A DNA stretch of 64,000 nt from Physcia stellaris (Eukaryota > Ascomycota > Lecanoromycetes > Caliciales > Physciaceae), in contig JABSSW010000045.1 of the NCBI GenBank assembly GCA_018902385.1, positions 248,001 to 312,000 of the forward strand, given 5' to 3'. Of this stretch, positions 44,487 to 57,634 are shown one piece after another; position 1 is the stretch's first letter; each line of letters starts with the position of its first letter. Below the pieces are notes generated by a model, which saw only the letters and a list, made by a program, of their open reading frames with translations, made no database searches and was not told where the DNA came from. The position numbers were made by a program, and so were the translations under genes.

Positions 44487-46247
44487 GTCAACTTTGATCC
44501 TATGGTACAGAGAAGACGATGTCACCACGGGAATTTTCAACACTACATCAAAAGAACCAGGACATCTCCAATAGCTCTCCATATATCCTTCCATTCTCAC
44601 TACTTTATCTCTATACCTTCCAGAATACCCCAAGCATCAGTACCAACAACTTTTTACTCCAAGGAACAAAGAAAACTCGCCAACATCGCACATACCTCTG
44701 ATTCCATTCCCATATATCCTTCTATACAGCCCCTCAGGAGTCCCCAAGTACTCATCTCCTAAACCCAATCGCACGATGTTCCAAAAGTTTCATTGACTAT
44801 CACTACACACATTAGCGCGGCAATCTCTTCCATTTCTGCAAACATTGTAAGTCCAGCACTTCTCTCATCCCCTCTCATTGATAGTAGAGCTATCATTCGT
44901 TTCACTGTATTTGAGATCTCTTCCGCCACGCACTCATGATGATCCTCAATACATGCTCCGGGTCCACCAAAGTCTCAATTAACCGAGTCGCTGGTAGCGT
45001 TACTGTGCATGCAAGTCTTTCTCCCCAGTTTAATAGTTCTTATAGCGAAGGCTTGCAAATAGCCAGCGCTGCATTACCCTAGAAGCGTTGCTAGCAATAA
45101 GAAGTTTCGCAAAGCGAGTATGTCGGCGCGTTGGAAACTCCAGGCAGGAGAAGTGGAGGATAGGGCTAAGAGGTATGATACGAGGAGTCCGATTAAGGAG
45201 GGAGGAAGTGGCCCAGGGCCATAGAGTAACTCATATCAAATCAAAAGGACTCCGGGGATTACATCTTTAACGAGAAGAGCGACGGCGTGTCGATGGGCTG
45301 TGATGAGAGGGGTTCGCTATATCACCTCACTTCCTGAAAAAAGGTATCAGGACCGCTACTTGCCTCACTAAATGCCCTGCTTATGAAATAGGAGCTTGAC
45401 CAGGTCGGTAAGCCAAAAACGGAAGTCAATACTACCTAAGAAAAGAGGGAGGGGGATCTCATCACTTACTACTTCTCCGTACTAGTTATGGAATTATATC
45501 GCTTCGCTCGCAAAGGCAGAAATTGAGAGTCTGGCAAATTTTATAACTCTGGCAGCCTTATTAATTTCGGCTTTCTAGGTGGAGGGAGATTGGTAACCTG
45601 AGTACGATATGTGGGCGTAACGGGGAATTTTCTACTGTATTACGGGCCTACGAGCGATATTTGGCTTGAGGCTAGAATTGCTCGATGGGAGAATATAGTA
45701 CTGTCCAGAGGAGGTACCTTAGATACTACACAGGTAGTAGGGCCTTGCGTTGCGCTGTTGACGGTAAGTTCTGGATTAAATCGGATTTAAAACCGTTCAA
45801 AGAAATTTAGACCAGAGAAACACCCTGTACCCTTAGCCACACCGTGCAGATTGCGGTTGCATGAAAGCATCAGTATGAGGTATCAGCCCCGTCTACAACC
45901 CTAGATGGGTGTGTTCGGGCACACTTCCGCGACTGCTTGATTGGGCTTTGGTCCTGGGGAAGGGAACCTTTTGCAATTCAAGAACACGTGAATAACGCAC
46001 TCAAGAATACGCTGGGACGTAAAGATCAATCGTTAAGCCGGCCGGCCAAGTGAGTAAGCTCCTAGAGCACAGGTTTTCGGAAATATATACAAAGAATCGA
46101 AACATCATGCCGGCGACCGTTTCCAGAAAAGTCCGATTTGGCTTCTCCCCCCTTCCCTTTCCGCAATGCGTCTATAAAGGAATGTATGTACCTGAAAATG
46201 TGAAATCCGAATAAGGAAAAAGAAGTAAACAAATGAATGGCTCGGGT
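44487..46247. other. 1.8-kb convergent intergenic region, no gene seen
   Basis: This lies between the GT34 stop and the 3' end of the GH128 gene. It has many stops in all frames and no protein-like frame above about 86 codons. Parts around 45.0-45.8 kb look degenerate, but I cannot match them to any element. Confidence 0.35.
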
Positions 46248-47577
46248 TTATCCGAAATTTCTGTAGGCGTCGCCGGCAGGCGAGAGGCCGTTCCCGTTGT
46301 CCGCGATGAAGTTGCCTGGCCACAGGCCTCCAAAGGCCTGGTAGCCAATGACTGTGTCTTTGCTGTCCAAGTAGGGCATTATTTTCTGGAGGTAGTCTCT
46401 GCCTTCTGCTTCGGATGCGCCCGTGACGTAGAACTGTTTCTACGGATTAGCCAAATCTCTCGCTGCGAAACGATCACGTGGCTCGGAATGAGAGGGAGAG
46501 AAGCAGCCTACCTCGCCAATGATGATCGGGAGACCCTGGATCTGTGGGTGCTTTGCCTGCAGCGCGGGAACATCGTTTTCGATGTACGACTTCAGCGCCG
46601 ATACCGCCTGGTCGATCGTCAGATCCGACCTTGGCACGTAGTGGTGGATGTTGATCATGTCGAAATGGCAGCCGTTGCATTGGTCGAGGAACGCGCCAAG
46701 GAAGTTGAGGCCCGTCGCTCCTCCGCCGTTGGTGACGGCTGGGGTGGCGAGCTTGGCCTTGCCTTGGAATTGGTTCATGTATTTCTGGTATACTTGAGCG
46801 GTATTCTGAGGGCTGAGGTTGGCTTGGCCGGCGTTGTCGGGTTCGTTGGAGCTGGATAAGGCCATTAGTATTCAAAGAACTGGTAGAGGTAGAAGAAGAA
46901 ACTTACGCGAAGAGCCATTGCGATCCACTCTGAATCGCGGCATTCGCATCTTTTACCCAGTCATTGTTGTTAAGGTTCCCATCAACGCGAAGGGTGGGGA
47001 CGAATGGGAAAGAGTTATCCAATGTCACGGCACTGCCGATGGCCCGCTTGGAGCCCCAATTGGAGCAGAAACCGATGTATTTACTGCCTTTATATATATC
47101 CCCATATACGGTCTTTGAGGTCCAGTCGTAGAGAAGACCACGCTTTGAGCTGCTGCCAGATGCCACTTTCGTGGGGAGAGTGGATGTTGTAGAGCTGATG
47201 CTTGAAGTTGTGGGTGTCGTCACTGGAGTCGACGTGATTGACGGTGTTGTCGTCACGCTTGATTTTGTAGTAATGCTGGAAGCGGACGAAGTTGACGTCG
47301 GTGCCAGTGTGCCAGCAGTTTTCTCGAAACATTTACAGGCACTGCTGATTAGGTTGGGCTTGACGCCCGCAAATTGACTGGGAACAACAGTCGAGGGCGA
47401 GGAGAGATACGCCGGGCAGAAGGCGGCGGCCTGAGAAGAGAAGCGTTCAAAGGTTCGAAGTGCGTTATCCTCAAAGCAGACATCTGCTCGGCTACTGTGA
47501 CGAGGGTAGGCTGAAACACCGTACAAGGTGACGCCCAGCGTCAGAAGAAAGATAGTTGAGAAGTGCATATTGGTCAA
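46248..47577 (-). CDS. Secreted GH128-type (Asl1-like) glycoside hydrolase, probable beta-1,3-glucanase
   Basis: Exons: 47577-46907, 46851-46512, 46439-46248, giving 400 residues with consistent phases. A signal peptide (STIFLLTLGVTLYGVSAYP) is followed by a Cys-containing N-terminal module of about 85 residues (ADVCFEDNALRTFERF and LISSACKCFEKTAG). A Ser/Thr-rich linker (about 95-145) comes next, then the TIM-barrel catalytic core starting KRGLLYDWTSKTVYGDIYKG. The expected acid/base Glu is in ASNEPDNAGQANLSP (E227) and the nucleophile in GLPIIIGE (E337), the last residue of exon 2. INIHHYVPRSDL and GYQAFGGLWPGNFIAD are also typical. The enzyme is probably wall-associated and trims beta-1,3-glucan. 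Start choice between ATG 47577 and 47568 is uncertain by three residues. Confidence 0.92.
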
Positions 47578-49303
47578 ATGTGAGTTTCAAGTATGTGGAA
47601 AGAAAGGTATGTCCTGACCCAGAGGATAACGTGACGGCTTAATTGTAGGAGTGAGTGGACGAGCAAGTGCTCAAACGAGAGAGTACAGCAGACTCGATGG
47701 CTGCTGGAAGGACAGAACGCGAGAAGGAAAGTAATGAGCGCGATGAAGGGAAGCGTAGTGTGTAGTGGGTTAATAAAAATAGAGGGGAAGAGAGACCACT
47801 TATGGACATCCATCTTATATCGGAGAAGGGTCCAATTCGAGCAATCGATTCCAGAGCCAGTCAGTCGAGGGCTCAATGGCAGCATCCTGAGCAATTTCCA
47901 TGCTGAGCAGGTGGCTTCGGCCGCGTACAGAAGATGCAGGCGAGGAAGCTCGATGCACCCAAAAATCGTAGACATGGGCAAATTTGCAGCTACCAGGGCA
48001 GTAGTCGAGTGTCAAACTCAAATAGAGGACGATGTAGGGATCCAGGAACAAGTCTCAGAATTGGTGTGTTGGTCTGGTGTCTGATTGCTCGCCAGGGCCG
48101 ACGGGTTTCCCTCTGGCCTTATGCACGTTCTTGAGGTCTGGATGTGACTAGCCACAACAGCATACGGTCCTTGCTTTGCCATTCGCCAGCGCTTACTCTA
48201 GCCTTTCCAACAGCCTGGGTGTCGCATGGGTTGTTAGTTAGTCGTGAGAAGTTGCCGCCGAGGGAGACTGGGCTGTTGAAGTGGTACAGTACTTATGGAC
48301 GCTTGGACCGGTCGACTGCACTTTGATGCTGCTACTGCGATCAATGACCGCACCCTTTCGCGATGAATGCTCCATTGCGCACAATGATGCGACAAGCAGA
48401 GAGTCGACAAGGTGATGAAGGTGTCGTGCGCTGTCATGGACTCGGTCGATACAAGGTCTCGGCATTGAAACAGTGGTTGTGGCGCACGAAGCGTTTAATA
48501 TGGCTGGTCCCGAAGATCTGAAACAGGCGTAATCTTATCACCATCTCGCCAATCAACTCGACAAAGGAATCCGCTTTGATCCACCTCCCTGTAACCACTT
48601 TGCTCAATCCAGAGACCATTTTCCCGACGACTTCCCATCTCGGGCTGAGATAAGCAACAGTCTGACTTCGTGCCCAAACATCGGTAACAAATGGCCATCA
48701 CCAGGCCCACCCCCACCGTCCAAGAATCTGCGTGTTAGTGTTGGCAGTGCCGGCACATGTTCCTCAGCCTGCTGCAGCTGCAGATACCTGCAGAGCCGAA
48801 AGGTAAAGGCAAGGTACTGCACTGATCACCGCAAGCCCGTGCTCAGAGCCGGTTCGTCGCTAAGCAGTTGGCCTGTCGACTTTCGACATGCATAGATGAT
48901 CCCGCCCGAATGCAACTGCCCATACTGATAGGTGGGGATAGCAGTGAGCGAGACGATGCAGAACAGCATGCAACTACCTCTTGACAACGTTGTGATCACC
49001 AGCCGGTTGGCATGCATTTAACCTTTGGTAGCGTTCACAAAAGCCCCTTTGCCCACATCGAAAATCAATAGCCTAATCCTCAATATATGATGCTTAGGCC
49101 ATCAAACACGTAATGGCTCCTCGACGACGCACGGTCTTGCTCTACAATGACCCTCCACACTTGAGCTCACACACCTCTGGCCTAGACTAGAGTATGTCCC
49201 AGCCTTTTATCACGCCCACCATCCTTCGAGCATCGTCTCCTCGGACTCTTTGTGGCCGAGAGACTTCGGTACAAGGCTGCCATGTCCGGTGCATGAACAG
49301 CCA

Positions 49304-49417
49304 GATCGTCGGGCTTGCATATGTCAGTGAATGCTGGCTTCCAGTAGTACCAGCTAGATCGTTCGGGCTTGCAGATGTCAGTGAATACGAGACCGTTGGC
49401 TTCCACTGGTACTACCA
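49304..49417. repeat. Imperfect tandem duplication, two units of about 50-60 bp
   Basis: Unit 1 (49304-49352) and unit 2 (49357-49417) share gggcttgca, atgtcagtgaat, ggcttcca and gtactacca-like blocks in the same order. Unit 2 carries a short insertion. No gene function is evident. Confidence 0.6.
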
Positions 49418-50525
49418 TGAAGTCCTGAAAAGCCCCGCGTTCATTGTGCACTAACAAGAAATCCTCTCCTCTGTCTCTATTCTTGTCTCACACGTCTTAT
49501 CCTCTTCAAGAATGCGGATGCCTGACTGTAGTGAACACTTCCATTGCATAAACCCCGAGAAACATGTCTTCGGGGTGTTTCAGATGTTCCATGAGAGAAG
49601 GTGAGCAACTCAGGAAGTGCATGCACAAGTACAGCTATCTGTATATCGGCCGAATGTGTCCAATACCTATCCCGTAAGTTCAGCAAGCCTTGGTTCATCT
49701 GGCCTACGCCCAACGAATGATCACCAGCGGGGTCGTTAGGGGACGCTCGACAGGTCGAGAAGAAAAGGCAATTCTCTGCCGTGCTAAGTAGTCCCTCTTC
49801 TCATATGGATCGTCGTTGTCTCGGCGTGCAGATCGTCTGACAAAGTGCCACTATAACGAAGAAAGAGTGAAGTACACAGCGCCATTGTAGAATCGAACGT
49901 GTGTAGGATCTTGCAAGCGACATGATCTGATAAGCTTTGAGCATGTCTGCTACTTTAGCACACTGAAAAGGAGTTACAACCAAGAACCTCTGCCAACTTC
50001 GGATAAGCAGAGCAAGAAGCCCTACTTGCATGCTTCTGTCGTTCTCGCCAGTATCCCAGCTAAACACCGGGCGACGTCTAGTTAGCCATAGGTGCCAGGT
50101 TATGCTCGCCTTGAGTGTATCACCAGAAAGAGGATTTGCTTACTTATTGACTGCCTGGCATGGCATGGCAAATTATCATCAAAGGCGCCAATATGGTCCC
50201 ACACTAAGTTGGACAGTGTACCCTAGACGCCTTTGATCGTACTAGACTGTACTCCGAAGGAGTGTGAAGTAATCGGATTGACTGAAGTAGAAGGTCGTGC
50301 TTTCCGGTAAACAGCACTCTCCGGACTGATGGCGATGATGAGTGTAACGCCGTGCAAGACGAGAGCCAGCCCCCAGTACAAAGGCCGAACGCGATCATTG
50401 TATGTATACTCGTGGCCGACCTCATAAGCGTAATTCCCCGGGAAAAGGTAAATTGCTGGAACGTTGTTCCCGATTCTAGATGGAGAATTTTGTTAATTGA
50501 TCGTGTTGTCTCTATTTGCGAATGT

Positions 50526-50855
50526 TCAGAGGCTTTCTGGCATTGACAGGCGACTAATGGGAGCCTTGATGTGGTGGCCATCAAATTGGAAGCCCGGTGT
50601 CTCATCGGGAGCGTCAGGTGTGTTATTGATTTCCGTTAATCTCGGAGCCTGAGTATTCTCGTACGTTCGTAGGAACAGCCATTCCTCGTTTCTGTCCACT
50701 TCCACTGCCAACCCAACCTGCTGACAATTGTCGTCCTCCGCAATCCGCGATGCAAGGATAATGTGCTTGCCATAAACAAGAACCTGCGGGGAGCATGCCA
50801 TCATTCCGTCGAATAGTATAATAGCCCTCCATAGCCCTCCATCGACTTCCTCCAT
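50526..50855 (-). CDS. Orphan 109-residue open frame, possible lineage-specific protein or exon
   Basis: A minus-strand frame from ATG 50855 encodes 109 residues of balanced, protein-like composition (GGLWRAIILFDGMMACSPQV, GLAVEVDRNEEWLFLRTY, ETPGFQFDGHHIKAPI). I recognise no family, signal peptide or membrane helix. It stands alone in the gene-poor region, and no splice partner was convincing. It could be a remnant exon or chance frame. Confidence 0.25.
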   Translation of the reverse strand: MEEVDGGLWRAIILFDGMMACSPQVLVYGKHIILASRIAEDDNCQQVGLAVEVDRNEEWLFLRTYENTQAPRLTEINNTPDAPDETPGFQFDGHHIKAPISRLSMPESL

Positions 50856-51814
50856 AGAGTAACAGCGTTGACGCCTAGAGCCAACAATCGCATAGAGGAG
50901 TTTCTGCTATCAAGGCGTATGATGGGAGCTTGCTAAAAAAATCACAAACAACAAGATTTCAACAACAGGGAGACATGTTCTACTTAACAAAAGACGAGAC
51001 TATACTGTAACAAGAACGGTAGAATCTAGAATTACCAAACACGTGGAGAGACCTGTGATCAAAATTGGATCAGCCAAGTCTTATAGAGCCCGCACGACTG
51101 CGCCTTGGGACCTTCATTAGCGATACTCTGCTTCGTTCCCCAAGGTGTGCAATAATGTCGATATCACGATATTCATTCGGTGTCTAAGCACGTCACGTGA
51201 AAGCTTACTAGCATCAGGGCCTACAGTGACTGATAGGCCAACGTCGCAGGATACTGAAAAAACCCTTGAGTTGAAGCTTGAGTCTGGATCAATAGAAAGG
51301 CCAGCGCGGCCCCTTGTTCGAGACCCGTAAATTGCCTAGTTCTCGTTACCGGTCAGAAGCCTTCAATAGCCTAGATTAAATTTTGAAACGTCATCCAGCT
51401 TGAGATATACCTGATCATCGGGAACGTAGAGATTGTTGAGGGCTGACGTACTGTGGAAGATGCACATTCAAAAGCTACCAAAATCTTTCAAGCGAAGCGA
51501 AATCTTGACCTTCTAGAGGTATCGTCTGCTTGTACCAGAAGCAATCTAGTGTGCCTAGTACCATCGACCGTCCAGACCGAGCTCAATTATCTCCTCTAAT
51601 TGTAGGAGCCCATGAGGCACTCAGCAACAGCTTTAGGTGTTGCAGGAGATTTCTAAGATACTGACCAGACCCACCGGGGTTGATGGCTTAAGGACAAGCC
51701 TGCGTTCTGGGCCGAAAAGTGAAGTGAAAGGAGAATTGATGCCCATGATCGAAGCGAAGCATTTGACAATCGAACAAGGTAGGTTTGGGATATCGCTAGT
51801 GGTAATGTACAAAA

Positions 51815-52975
51815 TTATTGATCTTCAGACGCTGCTGCTCCAGTGATGATCTCCACCAATTCTCCAGTGATGACAGCTTGACGGGTTCGATTGAAAAGAA
51901 TCTGAAACTTGTTGATCATATCTCCGGCATTCTTCGAGGCATTCTATCAAAACAATTAGATACCGTCTGAAACAGTAGCTTTCAAAGATGAACATCACTT
52001 ACGTCCATGGCATTCCGGCGCGCTGATTGTTCGCATGCATGGCCTTCTGCGAGCGCCTGCTCAAGTAATTAGCAAACGTTGGGCTTCAAGGGGAATCAAT
52101 TTTCCATCTTACCCAGTAAAGTGAATTGGCCAAAGCATATTCCCGGAGATTTGCGAGCACCGAATCATCGATTTCGAAAGCGGCAAAGTTGGCTGTGACC
52201 CGCTTGTTAGCTTTTCGGCGCGGCAAAATATGGATTACACAACTCACGAGAGTTAGCGATAGCCTCTTCAGAAAATGCCTCGATTGGGGTAGCTTCGTAA
52301 CTTTGAGCATTTATGAATTTGTTGTATAAAATCTGTACATCGGCGTAGTCCGTCGGAAGCAATGAGACCTGGTCAGCTATAGCCTGAGCGTCTGCAAAAG
52401 TCGGCACGTCTTTTCCGACACCGGCGAAGCTCATGACCACATTCTTGCCGTTGGATCGGCCTAGCTGGGCTTTTGATTTTTCGCCAATCACCACGATATC
52501 GGCATCTGGCTGTTTCTCCAACATCCTTCGTGTGGCTTTCGATAGCCCGGAGTGGATTCCTCCGCAGAGGCCTTTGTCAGAGCTGCAAACAATAAACAGG
52601 GTTTTCTTGCCCTCTCCTTCAACGGCCTTTGTTTCGGCTTGCTCGAACACGGTATTCGAAGTCTGTCCGTAGTTTCGAGACTCGGTCATGGCTCTCTGAG
52701 CCCTTGTGAGCTTGGTGGAGGCTACAATCTTCATCGTTTTTGTGATTTTTTCGATGTTGCGAATGGACTTGAGACGCCCTTCAATCTCGCGAAGCGTAGC
52801 ATAATTGGCGGCATTGGAGACAAGAGGCCTGCGCATCTATGTTTAGCAGTCGAAAAGCAGCAATATAGACCACTCGTGAACAGTGCTGCGTAAGAACGTA
52901 GATTTGTGAAGAGGCCTACCGTGCTGAAGCCGCCGCACCAGCGTTTAAGGCAGGGCGAACAGCCCTTGAGAGCAT
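51815..52975 (-). CDS. ATP3: ATP synthase F1 subunit gamma, mitochondrial
   Basis: Central rotor stalk subunit of the mitochondrial F1Fo ATP synthase. Exons: 52975-52920, 52828-52248, 52192-52113, 52056-52003, 51943-51815, giving 299 residues with consistent phases. A short basic presequence ([20 protein letters not shown]) is divided by intron 1. The N-terminal helix reads [20 protein letters not shown] and [18 protein letters not shown]. The Rossmann-like part includes [19 protein letters not shown] and [14 protein letters not shown]. The C-terminal helix shows [38 protein letters not shown] and [20 protein letters not shown], the conserved family end. It is divergently arranged with TOP1 across a 456-bp gap. 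Confidence 0.96.
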
Positions 52976-53431
52976 TCTGATAACGCGGTAGTAAGAGGAG
53001 CAACTTGCGAATCGTCGACGAGCCTGACTGATTACAACCTCAGCTCAATTGATGCTTAATGCGTTGTGAGCTTGCAAGAGCTGGAGCGAAGGTCCCACGC
53101 TTAGAGAACGCACTAAACCCGATTCGTTTTCCGCAACCGCAACAAATCCGTTTCAACCAGATTTGCCTAAGTCCCGACCGAGAGGATTGTTCAGCCCGGC
53201 TTCGTTTTCACTCATTTCAAACACATTCGCTCTTTCACATCTCACCCTCTCTATTTCGAACAATTTACCTGCTTCTGACTTCACTTCTTTTATCTTTGTG
53301 GCACTGATTGATTTCAAGCGTTCTTCTCTATGAGTTTCCTTCCGAACCGTTGACTGGTCGCGTCAATACGACCCTATCCCTTTACATACCTACCACGGAG
53401 CCTCTCACCTTTCCTCACAAATCTGCCAAAA
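52976..53431. promoter_or_regulatory. Bidirectional promoter region, ATP3 / TOP1
   Basis: 456 bp separate the divergent start codons of two constitutively needed genes. The TOP1-proximal half is pyrimidine-rich on the plus strand (for example 53255-53300), as is common near fungal transcription starts. No specific factor site is claimed. Confidence 0.5.
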
Positions 53432-56400
53432 ATGAGTTCCTCAGACGATGATGTGCCTTTGGCGGCAACTAAGTCCAAAAAACCCACCGTGAATGGTAAG
53501 TGCCTCATTGAGTTTAATCAACGTCAGCGCTTGTGCTGCAAATTGCGCAAGCCGCGAATCCGTCAGGCTCTACCTTTGAATTTACGCTTTACTGTCTTGC
53601 CGACCAACCGAAACATCACCTAAAGATGATCTCTGCTAATTCTCACTTGGTGTTTAGGATCTGGTCATAAATCTCAGAATATCATTTCCAAGAGCGTTGA
53701 TAAGGCCATGGACAAAGCGAATCAAGCTGGGCAGAACGCCCCAGCTGGGATATCAATACGAAATGGTCCAGTCGAAGAGATGGATCTGGACGGACCTACG
53801 ACTAATGGCAATTCTAAACGCAAAGCCAGAGGCAGTATGGGCAATGGTCAATCCTACAAGGAAGTGAGCGATGAAGATGAGGATAAGCCTTTGGTCTGTT
53901 ACTACCCAAGGATGAACCAAATAAGCAGAGAACGCTAATCCTTCGTAGAGTAAGCGACGGCGTGTTTCGAAGTCGAAACCACAATCCCAATCAGACTCCG
54001 ACTCCGATGACATCCCTCTAGCCACCAAGAAAGTTAAACCAAAGCCCGCTCCCGCTATCAAAAAGCCGCCTAAAATTACCCCGGCCGAGATTGGGGAGTC
54101 GGAGGACTCAGACACTCCCTTAGGCGAGAAACTCGCAAAAGAGAAAATTAAAATTGAGAAACGTGCTGAGAAAGAAGCGAAAGCTATCCGACGTGAAGAA
54201 AAAAGCACCCCGGCGGCCAAGAAGAAGGCTAAGAGATCTGACACTGACGAGGAGCCAGCACCGAAGAAGAGAGTGAAGAAAGAGCAAACCAATGGTACTC
54301 CAGCTTCTAAGAAGAAGGCAAATGGAGTGAAAAAAGAAGGCTCTGATGATGAGACTTCAGCTCTCAAAGCACCTGCTAAGAAGAAAGGCAACAAGACCAA
54401 AGGCGTGAAGAAAGAGGATACGGAACAGGACCAGGCTGCAGAGGAGGAGGAAGAGGAATACCGTTGGTGGGAAGATCCTACGAAGGGTGACGGGACCAAG
54501 AAGTGGACGACACTGGAACACGCTGGCGTTGTTTTCCCCCCTCCTTACGAGCCACTGCCAAAGAGTGTCCGAATGCGTTACGAGGGTAAGCCAGTTGATC
54601 TAGCTCCTGAGGCTGAAGAGATTGCTGGTTTCTTTGGTGCTATGCTGAACTCCACTCACAACGTCGAGAACCCTACATTCCAGAAGAATTTCTTTGCAGA
54701 CTTCCAGAAGATGCTGAAAGAAACCGGCGAAGCGACTGATCGGGATGGGAAGAAAGTCCCAATCAAGGAATTTGCGAAGTGTGATTTCCAGCCAATCTAC
54801 GACTACTATGATGCTCAGCGTACTGAGAAGAAAACACTACCTGCTGCCGAGAAGAAGAAATTGAAGGCAGAGAAAGACGCAGCTGAAGCTCCATACATGC
54901 ATTGTGTCTGGGATGGTCGAAGACAGAAGGTTGGAAATTTTCGGGTGGAGCCTCCTGGACTATTCCGTGGCCGCGGCGAGCATCCTAAAACTGGGAGAGT
55001 CAAAGCTAGAGTACAGCCTGAACAAATAACCATTAACATTGGAAAAGAGGCTACTCCACCGGCGCCACCGGAAGGCCACCGCTGGAAAGACATCAAACAC
55101 GATCAGGAAGGCACATGGCTGGCTATGTGGCAAGAGAACATCAATGGTGCCTACAAGTACGTCATGCTCGCAGCGAACTCCGATGTCAAGGGGCAGAGTG
55201 ATCACAAAAAGTTTGAGAAAGCACGAGAGCTCAAGGTATTATATCCCATCGATATTCGTGGATTTGCAATTCTAACACTTAGACAGAAACACATCGACCG
55301 TATTCGCCATGATTATACTGCAGAGCTGAAGCACGAAGTCATGGCAAATCGTCAACGAGCAACAGCTGTCTACTTGATCGACAGGTTCGCGCTTCGAGCT
55401 GGTAATGAAAAAGGCGACGACGAAGCAGACACCGTAGGCTGCTGTTCCCTCAAATTTGAACATGTATCTCTCAAACCTCCCAACACCGTCATCTTTGATT
55501 TCTTGGGCAAAGACAGCATTCGATTCTACGATGAAGTTGAAGTGGATCCACAAGTCTTCAAGAATCTAAAAATCTTCAAAAAGGCTCCTAAGAGTGAGGG
55601 GGATGAGATCTTCGATCGTCTGACTGTAAGTTCCTCTGTCAGCTTTTAGGTCCGAAAACCCAGCTAAGACAATGCCAGACTGACGGGCTTAACAAACATC
55701 TGTCCAACTATATGCCAGGTCTGACTGCGAAGGTCTTCCGTACCTACAACGCTTCCTACACCATGTCGAATTTGCTCAAAGACATGAAGTCGACCGGTAC
55801 TATTCCGGAAAAAGTTAAGGATTACAATGCTGCTAACCGTAAGGTTGCTATTCTTTGTAACCACAAGCGTACTGTAGCTGCGGGTCATGAAACCCAAATG
55901 GAGAAGTTGACCGACAGAATCAAGGGACTGAAGTACCAGAAATGGCGTGTGAAGCAAATGATGATCGACGTTGACCCCAAGATCAAGAAAAAGAAGGAGC
56001 CGGAGTACTTTGACTTGGAAGATGATCTGGATGAGGACTGGATACATGAGCACCAGAAATTTCTGGCCGAAGAACTGCGTACGAAGATCGAAAAGAAATT
56101 TGCAAAAGACAACGAGAAGCTGAAAGCTGATGGGGAGAGGGAGATGAAGCCGAAGGAACTGGAAGAGCGACTTGAAGCCGTGGACGAGCTGACGCAGAAG
56201 TTCAAGAAGGAGAATAAGAGTGGCAAAGTCGAGGCCGAAGGAAAAGGTCCCTCGATAGAGAAATTCGAGACAAACATCGAGAAGATTGAGCAGCGCATCA
56301 ACACGATGCTTGTGCAAGCGGAGGATAAAGAGGGCAACAAGGAAGTTGCTCTCGGCACCTCTAAGATCGTGAGCGGTCTCCTTGTCCTGAAGCTCAATAC

Positions 56401-56556
56401 GTTGCTGACTGTGTATTGCAGAACTATATCGATCCCCGTCTTACGGTCGTCTTCTCTAAAAAATTCAATGTGCCTATTGAGAAATTCTTCTCCAAGACTT
56501 TGCGGGAGAAGTTCAACTGGGCTATCAAATCAGTAGATGAAGACTGGGAGTTCTAA
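53432..56556 (+). CDS. TOP1: DNA topoisomerase I (type IB)
   Basis: Nuclear enzyme that relaxes supercoils through a 3'-phosphotyrosyl nick. Exons: 53432-53495, 53658-53893, 53949-55235, 55287-55625, 55679-56368, 56422-56556, giving 916 residues with consistent phases. Residues 1-330 form a Lys/Glu/Ser-rich nuclear-localising tail ([22 protein letters not shown]). The core starts [20 protein letters not shown]. It contains [50 protein letters not shown] (active-site Arg), [13 protein letters not shown] and NHKRTV. A coiled-coil linker (about 740-850) precedes the C-terminal domain, where the catalytic Tyr lies in the block [14 protein letters not shown] (Tyr near residue 874), split by the last intron right before NY. 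The C-terminus [16 protein letters not shown] is typical of fungi. Confidence 0.97.
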
Positions 56557-57634
56557 GTGTGAAGGGTGCTTATTGGCATGGTGGAAGCGCTAAGCATTTT
56601 CAGATGGAGGGAAAGGTTAATTTGCATAATCTGAGGCAAATCTTGGTTTTGCTTTGCAGGCATTTCAAGTGGACTTGGTGAATTGGATGGCTCCATCGAA
56701 GCTGAGACAGCAGGGCACGCTCACAGCTGAGCCTCTTTCTTACAACGGCTCTTCAAATGAGTCCCAGAGATAGAGATAGAATGATGAACACGCGATTCCA
56801 CAGCAGAGATGTTATTGTTTTAGACCAAGACATGCACCTTTGCCCGACTTCGCCGCAGGGACACTTGCAGTATCAGTAACACACGATATGAGATCTGGAT
56901 GTCATGCCGTTTGATATCCTTGGTTGAGTGGTCAACCATACGTCCAATGTATAGGCACATGCAGCATGATACTGAGGCTGAGAGGTGCATATGCGAGCTG
57001 AGGAGCGATGTGCTACCATATCCATGTCTGCATTGCTTGCGTCCATAAAGTCGCTCGTGCAGTCCATGAAACATTTCAAGACCACCTCTCGACGCCACCA
57101 GGATAGCATGAGAGAGAAGCAGCAAGCCTATCCAGCAAAACATCAGCTGACATTTGAGAGTGTGGAACATACAAACTGAAAATAGGGCATGACAATGTAA
57201 CGTCGATGGCAGTGATTTACCAACCCCGGCGTGCTTCCTCTCTTGACTACTCCCTTCAGAAAACATCTCTATCCCACCATTATTTCCCAGTCGGCTGGCT
57301 GCACTACGCCGTTGTTAGAGCTGCACGTTTCCAATCAGGCATCCCCACTCCCGTGTTTCAACATCTCCCATCTGCCCTTCCTGAACTGGAGAGCTGTATT
57401 TCGAAGCGTGCACGAACACAGCAGCACCAGAACTTTTGGTGGGCGAGCTCCTTTGGCAATTTGAGCTCGCCAAGGCTTCCATGCCTCTCTTCACTTGATT
57501 CTTGTATATATTGCGCCTGGTATTCCCTTGGTCTTCATGTCTACATTACACGTTCGGTAGCATCCATTGCAAAGCCATTGGCAGCGCCCGCGCAAAGTCG
57601 ATCATTCAGATCTTAACAGAAGGCACGCGCAGCC
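56557..57634. other. Intergenic, no gene seen
   Basis: About 1.1 kb between the TOP1 stop and the next plus-strand start. Overlapping frames at 56820-57266 (minus) and 57206-57616 (plus) lack family likeness. It presumably carries the promoter of the downstream gene. Confidence 0.35.

Larger units (their letters stand above)
47578..51814. other. 4.2-kb gene-poor region
   Basis: I find no recognisable conserved gene in this stretch. The left end should include the GH128 promoter, where divergent short frames overlap on both strands. A partial tandem duplication lies at 49304-49417, and one protein-like frame at 50526-50855 is listed separately. CpT and CpC are normal here, so the island's mutation pattern is absent. 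The region may hold lineage-specific or non-coding transcription units that cannot be supported from sequence alone. Confidence 0.35.
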
